A stretch of 33,079 nucleotides of DNA, taken from NCBI GenBank assembly GCA_900313615.1, contig OMRP01000024.1, positions 1 to 33,079 on the forward strand, written 5' to 3'. This stretch comes from an uncultured Prevotellaceae bacterium. GTDB taxonomy: Bacteria; Bacteroidota; Bacteroidia; Bacteroidales; Bacteroidaceae. Below are positions 23,188 through 30,380 of the stretch, in pieces. How positions within the stretch are numbered: position 1 is the stretch's first letter; every line of letters begins with the position of its first letter. The notes beneath the pieces were generated by a model that ran no database searches, was not told the origin of the DNA, and was given only the letters and a program-made list of their open reading frames with translations. The position numbers and the translations under genes were made by a program.

Positions 23188-26100
23188 ATGGAAAAGAAAC
23201 TCAAGAAAGTATTGGTATTAGGTTCGGGCGCTCTGAAGATAGGGCAAGCCGGCGAGTTTGACTACAGTGGTTCACAAGCTTTGAAAGCCCTTCGAGAAGA
23301 AGGAATCTCTTCAGTATTGGTTAATCCCAACATCGCCACCATCCAAACCTCGGAAGGCATAGCCGACAAGGTGTATTTCCAGCCTGTGAACACACACTTT
23401 GTTACCGAGATTATCAAAAAAGAACGTCCTGACGGTATTCTGCTGGCCTTTGGTGGACAGACCGCACTGAACTGTGGTACCGAGCTATACAAGAACGGCA
23501 CACTGAAAGAATATGGCGTGGAAGTGCTTGGCACCAGTGTTGAAGCCATCATGGACACTGAAGACCGAGATCTTTTTGTAAAGAAGTTGGACAGTGCCTC
23601 CTTGAAGACCCCAGTCAGTGAAGCGGTGGAAGACATGGACTCCGCATTGAGCGCCGCTCGCCGTATAGGATTTCCCATCATGATTCGCAGTGCCTACGCT
23701 CTTGGCGGTTTAGGCAGCGGTATCTGTCCCGATGAAAGTACGTTTGTGGAATTGGCCGAAAGTGCTTTCACTTTTGCTCCCCAGATTTTGGTAGAAGAAT
23801 CTCTGAAAGGTTGGAAAGAAATTGAGTTTGAGGTGATTCGTGATGCTAATGACCATTGTTTCACTGTCGCCTCGATGGAAAACTTCGACCCGTTAGGCAT
23901 CCACACTGGCGAATCGATAGTAGTAGCTCCCACTTGTTCGTTGACAGACGACCAAGTGAAGATGCTCCAAGAACTATCCATCCGTTGCGTACGTCATCTT
24001 AATATCGTCGGTGAATGTAACATCCAGTTTGCCTTCAATGCCGAAACCAACGACTACCGTATCATTGAGGTTAATGCCCGTCTGAGTCGCAGTTCCGCCC
24101 TGGCGAGCAAGGCTACGGGTTATCCCCTAGCCTTTGTTGCCGCCAAGATTGCCCTAGGTTATACTTTGGACCAAATTGGTGAAATGGGCACCCCCAACTC
24201 CGCATACACAGCCCCGCAGTTGGATTATATGATTTGCAAGATTCCTCGTTGGGACCTGACAAAATTCGCCGGTGTGAGCCGTCTCATTGGTTCTTCGATG
24301 AAGAGTGTTGGCGAGATTATGTCTATCGGTCGTAGCTTCGAGGAAATGATACAGAAAGGCCTCCGTATGATAGGCCAGGGCATGCATGGTTTCGTTGGCA
24401 ACGACCATACCCGTTTTGAGAATTTGGATGAAGAGCTGGAGAATCCTACAGACCTTCGCATTTTCGCCATCGCCCAAGCCTTGGAAGAAGGCTATACTAT
24501 AGAGCGCATTGAAGAGTTGACTAAGATTGACAAATGGTTTATCAGCCGTTTGAAACGTATTGTTGACCTGAAACGTCAGTTGCAGTCATACGACCGTTTG
24601 GAAGACATCAGCGACGATTTCCTGCGCGAGGTGAAAGCCGCCGGTTTTAGTGATTTCCAAATCGCCCGTTTCGTATTGAAGCCCAAGAGCGGCAATATGG
24701 AGAAAGAGAACCTCACCGTTCGCCGTTATCGCAAGCAACGCGGTCTGTTGCCCGCCGTAAAGCGTATCAACACTGTAGCCAGCGAGCACCCCGAGTTGAC
24801 CAACTACCTCTATTTTACCTATGCCGTGGAAGGTCACGACATCGACTACTACAAGAATGAGAAGAGCGTTGTTGTGTTGGGCAGCGGAGCCTACAGGATT
24901 GGGTCGTCGGTAGAGTTTGACTGGTGTTCCGTGAACGCCATCCAAACCGCCAGAAAATTGGGTTACAAATCCATCATGATCAATTACAACCCCGAGACCG
25001 TATCGACCGACTACGACATGTGCGACCGTCTGTATTTCGACGAGTTGTCGATGGAGCGTGTTCTCGATGTCATTGACTTGGAAGCCCCCCGTGGTGTTAT
25101 TGTAAGCGTGGGCGGGCAGATACCCAATAACCTCGCCATGAAGTTATATCGCCAGGGAGTACCTATTCTTGGCACCTCCCCGACCGACATCGACCGAGCC
25201 GAAAACCGCGACAAGTTCAGTGCCATGCTTGACAAATTGGGCATTGACCAACCAGCCTGGAGAGCTTTGACGTCATTGGACGACATCAAGGAATTTATCA
25301 GCGAGGTAGGTTATCCTGTGTTGGTACGTCCCTCCTACGTCTTGTCAGGAGCCGCCATGAACGTTTGTTACAGTGATGAGGAGTTGGAGCGTTTCTTGAA
25401 GATGGCCACTGAAGTGAGCAAGGAATATCCCGTTGTTGTCTCCCAGTTCATGCAAGAGACCAAGGAGATAGAGTTTGACGCTGTAGCCGACAAAGGAGAA
25501 GTGGTAGAATATGCCGTTAGTGAGCATATTGAATATGCCGGTGTACACAGTGGTGACGCCACCATGGTGTTCCCCGCCCAGCATATTTATTTCAGCACTA
25601 TCCGTCAGATTAAGAAGATATCACGCAAGATTGCCAAAGAACTGAATATCAGCGGGCCCTTCAACATCCAGTTCCTAGCCAAGGACCGCCAAGTGAAAGT
25701 GATTGAGTGCAACCTCCGCGCTTCTCGCTCCTTCCCCTTTGTGAGCAAGATTCTGAAACGCAATTTCATTGAGACAGCCACAAAGATTATGCTTGACGCT
25801 CCTTATTCTCGTGCCGACCGCAGTGAGTTCGATATCGACCGCATAGGTGTCAAAGCCTCACAGTTCTCATTCGCCCGTTTGCAGAATGCCGACCCTGTTC
25901 TGGGTGTTGACATGTCGTCAACTGGCGAGGTGGGTTGTCTTGGTGACGACCTTCACGAAGCCCTGTTGAATGCCCTCATCGCCACAGGCTATCGTATTCC
26001 CAAGCATAGCGTCCTTATCTCATCAGGCGGAGTGAAAGGCAAAGTTGACCTGTTGGAGCCCTGTCGTTTATTGGTTCAGCGTGGTTTTGAGTTGTTTGCC

Positions 26101-26409
26101 ACAGGTGGCACCGCTAAGTTCCTTAACGAGAATGGTGTGAAGGCTCAAGCCGTCAGTTGGCCCGATGAAGAAGGTACCAATAATGTGTTGGACATGATTA
26201 GCGAACACCGTTTCGACTTGATTATCAATGTTCCCAAGAACCAGACAAAACGTGAGTTGACCAATGGCTACCGCATCCGTCGTGGCGCCATCGACCACAA
26301 TATCCCCCTGCTTACCAATGTCCGTCTGGCCAAGGCTTTCATAGAAGCCTTCTGCAGCATGGGCGAGAACGACATCAAGATTAAGAGTTGGCAGGAGTAT
26401 GATAATTGA
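23188..26409 (+). CDS. carB: Carbamoyl-phosphate synthase large subunit
   Basis: Makes carbamoyl phosphate from ammonia (delivered by CarA), bicarbonate and two ATP for pyrimidine and arginine synthesis. From ATG 23188 the protein has 1073-1074 residues, the normal length; the frame runs open to 23083, but MEKKLKKVLVLGSGALKIGQ is the family start and a promoter element lies between. Two homologous ATP-grasp halves are evident: VLGSGALKIGQAGEFDYSG at the start and VVLGSGAYRIGSSVEFDWC at about 560, each with its EVNARLSRSSALASKATG or ECNLRASRSFPFVSK motif. The C-terminal 140 residues are the MGS-like allosteric domain (GFELFATGGTAKFL). carA is not adjacent here. A strong terminator follows. Confidence 0.96.
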   Translation: MEKKLKKVLVLGSGALKIGQAGEFDYSGSQALKALREEGISSVLVNPNIATIQTSEGIADKVYFQPVNTHFVTEIIKKERPDGILLAFGGQTALNCGTELYKNGTLKEYGVEVLGTSVEAIMDTEDRDLFVKKLDSASLKTPVSEAVEDMDSALSAARRIGFPIMIRSAYALGGLGSGICPDESTFVELAESAFTFAPQILVEESLKGWKEIEFEVIRDANDHCFTVASMENFDPLGIHTGESIVVAPTCSLTDDQVKMLQELSIRCVRHLNIVGECNIQFAFNAETNDYRIIEVNARLSRSSALASKATGYPLAFVAAKIALGYTLDQIGEMGTPNSAYTAPQLDYMICKIPRWDLTKFAGVSRLIGSSMKSVGEIMSIGRSFEEMIQKGLRMIGQGMHGFVGNDHTRFENLDEELENPTDLRIFAIAQALEEGYTIERIEELTKIDKWFISRLKRIVDLKRQLQSYDRLEDISDDFLREVKAAGFSDFQIARFVLKPKSGNMEKENLTVRRYRKQRGLLPAVKRINTVASEHPELTNYLYFTYAVEGHDIDYYKNEKSVVVLGSGAYRIGSSVEFDWCSVNAIQTARKLGYKSIMINYNPETVSTDYDMCDRLYFDELSMERVLDVIDLEAPRGVIVSVGGQIPNNLAMKLYRQGVPILGTSPTDIDRAENRDKFSAMLDKLGIDQPAWRALTSLDDIKEFISEVGYPVLVRPSYVLSGAAMNVCYSDEELERFLKMATEVSKEYPVVVSQFMQETKEIEFDAVADKGEVVEYAVSEHIEYAGVHSGDATMVFPAQHIYFSTIRQIKKISRKIAKELNISGPFNIQFLAKDRQVKVIECNLRASRSFPFVSKILKRNFIETATKIMLDAPYSRADRSEFDIDRIGVKASQFSFARLQNADPVLGVDMSSTGEVGCLGDDLHEALLNALIATGYRIPKHSVLISSGGVKGKVDLLEPCRLLVQRGFELFATGGTAKFLNENGVKAQAVSWPDEEGTNNVLDMISEHRFDLIINVPKNQTKRELTNGYRIRRGAIDHNIPLLTNVRLAKAFIEAFCSMGENDIKIKSWQEYDN

Positions 26410-26446
26410 ACCCAAATGGGGTTGAATCATCAACATTGACATTAAC

Positions 26447-26478
26447 AAAAGCGAGACCGATTGGTCTCGCTTTTTGCA
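26447..26478 (+). terminator. Intrinsic terminator after carB
   Basis: Perfect 12-bp stem AAAAGCGAGACC / GGTCTCGCTTTT with loop GATT and a T tail. Confidence 0.92.
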
Positions 26479-26532
26479 TTAGTTGATTCTAGTGGCTGTT
26501 TATTATTTGAGGAATTATCTATTGTGTTGGCA

Positions 26533-26829
26533 TTACCTGCGTGGGTGTACCCTACGGTGACCTCTTTGAGGACGAGCATGATGCCTTGGAGGTCTTGGAG
26601 CCGGCGCATAGTGGTGGCGCGGTCCATGAGGACGTGGAGGCGCAACATGCGGACGATGATGACGAACATAGAATGCGCAAGCTGGGCAAGTGCGCGGGAA
26701 CAAGCGATGATAGCGCAACGAGTGGTTATGTCGTGGGTGACGCGGATGGCGAGGTCCCATATCTATAGCTGCACTAGCCGTAAAGGCGAGGAGCGTTACT
26801 GTAACGAGGGTAAGAATAAAACGTTTCAT
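26533..26829 (-). CDS. Small secreted His/Arg/Pro-rich protein, putative metal binder
   Basis: A 98-residue protein from ATG 26829. This start was chosen because MKRFILTLVTVTLLAFTASA is a textbook signal peptide and a TATCTTTG promoter element lies about 70 nt upstream; the frame extends to 27030 but would then start before the promoter. The mature part of about 77 residues is extremely rich in His (15), Arg and Pro, in clusters such as RHPRHPRHNH, RHHRPH and PRHH, plus a CPAC pair. Such composition suggests binding of Ni, Zn or Cu, or of a polyanion, in the periplasm. No transporter is adjacent. I recognise no family. Its signal peptide and promoter argue that it is real despite low complexity. 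Confidence 0.6.
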   Translation of the reverse strand: MKRFILTLVTVTLLAFTASAAIDMGPRHPRHPRHNHSLRYHRLFPRTCPACAFYVRHHRPHVAPPRPHGPRHHYAPAPRPPRHHARPQRGHRRVHPRR

Positions 26830-26897
26830 AATTGATAAATTTAAATGGTGATACTTTAGTTGTTGGTTGAGAGCGTGTATTGTTCTTTTCTCTGATG

Positions 26898-26927
26898 CAA
26901 AGATACCAGTTATTGCATAACAGGAAA
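26898..26927 (-). promoter_or_regulatory. Predicted promoter of the His-rich protein gene
   Basis: The minus strand reads TTTC (one mismatch to TTTG, complement of 26924-26927), an 18-nt spacer, then TATCTTTG (26898-26905). Expected start near 26891, with a leader of about 60 nt. Confidence 0.5.
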
Positions 26928-27029
26928 AGGGATAAACCCTAAAGAACAAGTAGGAAATCCCTACTGTTGAATAGGGTGTTTGGAAACAAGAGGTTGGTTG
27001 ATGCCAACAAAGAAAGAGTAATAGCAGCA

Positions 27030-27067
27030 AATTATAAGGGACGCTCGAGTGAGCGCCCCTTATAATT
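27030..27067 (-). terminator. Long hairpin, probable terminator of the PP2C gene
   Basis: AATTATAAGGG / CCCTTATAATT with an inner CGCTC / GAGCG stem (one A-C mismatch between) and loop GAGT. The stem is AT-rich at its base on both sides, so it can act in either direction. It lies 40 nt after the PP2C stop. Confidence 0.75.
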
Positions 27068-27106
27068 ATTTAGATGTGATTGTTTCATTCTACACCGATG
27101 ACAGCA

Positions 27107-28636
27107 TTATTCGCCATCAGGGATTACCGGTTTTGGTCCGTCAGATGGTGGAGGTGTTGCCGGTTGCTGTGTTGTTTGTGGCGGAGTCTGCACTGCCGGT
27201 GTTGGGTTCTGTCCCGTTGTCGGTGTTGTTGTTTGTCCAGAAGGAGTTGTCGTAGTCGGGGTCTGTGACGGAGTAGTTGTAGAGCCAGCCGTTTCTTGAA
27301 TTGGGTTGCCACCATCTCCTTCCGGTTTGCTCTGTTCCGGTTTCTTTTCATCTTTCTTCTCCGTCGGTTTCTGCTCATCAGCTTTTTTCTCACCTGAAGG
27401 TTGAGGCATGTCAGAAGAGCGCTTTGCTTCGCTGCCACCCATGATATTGAACGTGTCGCGTTCAGGTTTCTTTGGTTGCACAGAGTCCTGTACCGTTTGG
27501 GGATTGTCCTCTATTGTCTGTTTATTTCCAGCGCATTTGAACAAGACAAAAGCCAAGGCGCCCAACAATACCAACGTGGTAATGATGGGGATGATGAGGG
27601 ATCGTTTTTTGGCAGTAGCAGCAGGATGTTCTGGTTCCCTATATGTATGAGAGGTAGCTGTTGTGTGAGATGTTCTCGTTGCGTCAGCAGTGGGCCGAGG
27701 TGGTGTCGTTGACTCGGCGGCATTGTCAGCAGCATGAGTCGTTGTGGCAGCATGAGGAGGCGCCGTTGCAGTTGGAGCATCAGCCACATCCTTGTCAATT
27801 GGTGCAAAAGCCCCAGGCAGGGCCTTTTTCATCATCTCTTCCTCGTCGTCGACAATATTTTTATCGCGTTGTTCATGCATCACCCCATCAATTTGAATGA
27901 TGTAGGCAGAGTGATTGTCTGCATTATCTTTCGTCTTCTCCAACAGCAATTCACGTTTCTGCTCATTCGTTGTTGAGCCATTGGCGAAGATGTCAATGAT
28001 ATCCCTATCCAGCATTTTTTCCAACATGCCATCGGAGCAGACATAGAAATAGTCTCCCGACCTTATGTCTGCGATATGTGCCACGTCTGCTTTCAGGGAG
28101 TTGGTGCCCGGCATGATGACCTTAGTGATAATGTTTTTCCTTGGGTGCGTGAGCATTTGTTCCTCATTTATCTCTCCCAAGGTATACAATTCATAAACGA
28201 GGGAATGATCCCTGCTCTTATAGCATATTTTCCTTTCTTCTGGTCTAATGTGGTAAATCCTACTATCACCTATATGAGCAGCAGTGCATCCGCCTCGGTG
28301 GAAATACAACAAACAAAGTGTAGTACCCGGTTTTTTCTCCACATTGGCATCCACCTTTTCCAAGAGTTTATCGTACGCATATTGAATAGCCCCTTGCAAA
28401 ACCTCGTCGTCGAGTTGTTCTTCCGGCGATGTGTTTTGGAAAAAATAATCCGATATGGCCTCGATGACGGTTGCACTAGCCACCTCACCTTTGTCATGAC
28501 CGCCCATTCCATCGCAAACGATGAAGAGATTGTCAAGTTCTGAAGCCTGTCCATCGGCAGGGAAGATAGCATCTTCCTGCATTTCCCTTTTTCCTTGATG
28601 GTAAATGGACAGAGGTTGGAAAAATGAAACTTTCAT
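27107..28636 (-). CDS. Membrane-tethered PP2C-type Ser/Thr protein phosphatase
   Basis: A 509-residue PPM/PP2C phosphatase. Residues about 1-255 are the catalytic domain: KREMQEDA (motif 1), FIVCDGMGGHDKGEVAS (metal-binding Asp), PGTTLCLLYF, AAHIGDSRIYHIR, SRDHSL, and YVCSDGMLEKM (metal-binding Asp), then NADNHSAYIIQI. An Ala/Thr/His-rich linker (about 285-340) leads to a single membrane segment (SLIIPIITTLVLLGALAFVLF, about 345-366) preceded by KKR, so the phosphatase should be cytoplasmic. The remaining roughly 140 residues are a Lys/Glu then Pro/Thr/Gln-rich disordered tail outside the membrane. It dephosphorylates Ser/Thr, presumably countering a Hanks-type kinase, but none is in the window. 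The gene may share a transcript with rlmD (90 nt upstream). Confidence 0.93.
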   Translation of the reverse strand: MKVSFFQPLSIYHQGKREMQEDAIFPADGQASELDNLFIVCDGMGGHDKGEVASATVIEAISDYFFQNTSPEEQLDDEVLQGAIQYAYDKLLEKVDANVEKKPGTTLCLLYFHRGGCTAAHIGDSRIYHIRPEERKICYKSRDHSLVYELYTLGEINEEQMLTHPRKNIITKVIMPGTNSLKADVAHIADIRSGDYFYVCSDGMLEKMLDRDIIDIFANGSTTNEQKRELLLEKTKDNADNHSAYIIQIDGVMHEQRDKNIVDDEEEMMKKALPGAFAPIDKDVADAPTATAPPHAATTTHAADNAAESTTPPRPTADATRTSHTTATSHTYREPEHPAATAKKRSLIIPIITTLVLLGALAFVLFKCAGNKQTIEDNPQTVQDSVQPKKPERDTFNIMGGSEAKRSSDMPQPSGEKKADEQKPTEKKDEKKPEQSKPEGDGGNPIQETAGSTTTPSQTPTTTTPSGQTTTPTTGQNPTPAVQTPPQTTQQPATPPPSDGPKPVIPDGE

Positions 28637-28725
28637 ATTTATTTAGGAGTTTAGATATTTAGGAATAATGAGTAAGGAGATTACTCCTCGGGAGATTTTA
28701 AGTTATATTGATGTACAGTTTACTA

Positions 28726-30150
28726 TCATGAACTTCTTTTTTCGAGGAGGACAACGTTTTCGACATGGGGTGTATGTGGAAACATGTCGACGGGTTGCAC
28801 CACTTTCACTTTGTATTGCCCATCCATAGCATTGAGGTCACGTGCCTGTGTTGCCGGGTTACAACTAACATATACTATTTTTTCCGGCTTGGCATTGATG
28901 ATGGTCTGCACCACATCGGGGTGCATTCCCGCTCTTGGAGGGTCAGTGATGACTACATCCGGTTTCCCATGTATGCTGATAAACTCCTCATTGAGAATAT
29001 CCTTCATGTCGCCCGCGAAGAATTCCGTGTTGTCAATGCCATTGATGTTGGCGTTGACTTTGGCATCCTCAATGGCCTCAGGCACATATTCAATGCCTAT
29101 CACCTTTTTTGTATTCCTACTGACGAAGTTGGCGATGGTGCCCGTACCTGTATATAGGTCGTATACAGTCTCCTTCCCTGTCAGTCCAGCCAATTCTCTT
29201 GCTACGGAATAGAGATGATAAGCCTGTTCTGTATTCGTTTGGTAGAAACTTTTCGGTCCCACCTTGAAGCGTAAGTTTTCCATGGTCTCGAAGATATGGT
29301 CATTGCCCCGGAACACATGAATATCGAGATCAGCGAAAGTGTCGTTGCATTTCTGGTTATCCACATAGAGAAGCGACGTTATTTGAGGGAATCTGTCCGC
29401 CAAATGTTGCAACAATTCTTTCGCAATATTCTCATCATCCTCCATGTCAAAATGGAACTGTATGAGCACCATCCATTCACCAGTGTTGGAGTTTCGAATC
29501 ATGATGTCACGGAGCAATCCTTTTTGCTGACGCAAGTCAAAGAATGTCATCTCTGTTGACAGCGCATAATCACGAATGGCATTACGTATCTCGTTGTGCA
29601 GATCATGCATAAGCCAACATTTCTCGATGGGATAAATCTTGTCGAAAGCCCCAGTAATATGGAAACCTATGGCGTTGCGATTGTCGATGCTGTCGCCCAG
29701 GGCCACCTCCTCTCTCGTCAGCCATCTACGGTTAGAGCATCCAAATTCCAATTTATTACGATATTCTTTCGTTTTCACCGACCCAAGGATAGGTCGAGGC
29801 TCAGGCAACGTTATTTTTCCGATACGTGATAGTTGATCCATCACCTGTCGTTGTTTCATCTTTAGTTGTTCGGCATAAGGTAGATTCTGCCATTTACACC
29901 CCCCACAAATACCGAAATGGCTACACATCGGTATTTCCCTTACCTTACTATATTCGATGAATCGTAATACCTCTGCCTCACAGTAGCTGTGCTTTTTCTT
30001 TCGCACCTGTAAGTCGACCACGTCGCCGGGCACACAAAACGGCACAAACACCACCATATCATTGACCCTAGCGAGCGCCTTCCCCTCCGCCGCGCAGTCA
30101 GTGATAGTGATATTTTCCAGAATCGGTAGAGTCTTCTTCTTTCTTGTCAT
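28726..30150 (-). CDS. rlmD: 23S rRNA (uracil-5-)-methyltransferase, RlmD/RumA family
   Basis: SAM-dependent methylation of a uridine in 23S rRNA (U1939 in E. coli for RlmD). The 474-residue protein starts with a TRAM RNA-binding domain (ITITDCAAEGKALARVNDMVVFV), followed by the iron-sulfur cysteines CSHFGICGGCKW (about residues 77-88; a further Cys would be expected but was not assigned). The methyltransferase domain shows YDLYTGTGTIANF (SAM motif I), ITDPPRAGMHP, and YVSCNPATQARDL with the catalytic Cys. In Bacteroidota several RumA-like paralogues exist, so the exact target uridine (1939 or 747) is inferred from family only. A promoter lies just upstream. Confidence 0.92.
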   Translation of the reverse strand: MTRKKKTLPILENITITDCAAEGKALARVNDMVVFVPFCVPGDVVDLQVRKKKHSYCEAEVLRFIEYSKVREIPMCSHFGICGGCKWQNLPYAEQLKMKQRQVMDQLSRIGKITLPEPRPILGSVKTKEYRNKLEFGCSNRRWLTREEVALGDSIDNRNAIGFHITGAFDKIYPIEKCWLMHDLHNEIRNAIRDYALSTEMTFFDLRQQKGLLRDIMIRNSNTGEWMVLIQFHFDMEDDENIAKELLQHLADRFPQITSLLYVDNQKCNDTFADLDIHVFRGNDHIFETMENLRFKVGPKSFYQTNTEQAYHLYSVARELAGLTGKETVYDLYTGTGTIANFVSRNTKKVIGIEYVPEAIEDAKVNANINGIDNTEFFAGDMKDILNEEFISIHGKPDVVITDPPRAGMHPDVVQTIINAKPEKIVYVSCNPATQARDLNAMDGQYKVKVVQPVDMFPHTPHVENVVLLEKRSS

Positions 30151-30168
30151 TTGTCGTTATATGTGGGA

Positions 30169-30200
30169 CAAATGTACGACTATTTTACGACAGTGCCAAA
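30169..30200 (-). promoter_or_regulatory. Predicted promoter of rlmD
   Basis: The minus strand reads TTTG (30197-30200), a 20-nt spacer, TACATTTG (30169-30176). Expected start near 30162, giving a leader of only about 12 nt. Confidence 0.6.
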
Positions 30201-30306
30201 TTTTATGGAAGTTTTTGAGTTTTTGAGCGTCAAAGAAAAACAGAAATAAGTAAAAGATAAAAAAATGAAATTGCCCGTATGCGCCATCATTTTTTCTTAT
30301 AAAAGT

Positions 30307-30337
30307 TTTGCGGGTTGCCATAATTATTGTATTTTTG
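30307..30337 (+). promoter_or_regulatory. Consensus promoter of ppdK
   Basis: TTTG (30307-30310), exactly 19 nt, TATTTTTG (30330-30337): one of the best matches to the Bacteroidota promoter pattern in this window. Expected start near 30344, with a leader of about 37 nt. Confidence 0.75.
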
Positions 30338-30380
30338 CACCTACGAAATTCTAATTTTATTGAAAACATAATCAAAACGT

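Noticed and set aside
26442-26669. 75-codon minus-strand frame overlapping the His-rich gene
   Set aside because: It overlaps the carB terminator and the His-rich gene in another frame, with no recognisable features.
26830-27030. N-terminal extension of the His-rich protein
   Set aside because: It would start upstream of the TATCTTTG promoter element and bury a good signal peptide.
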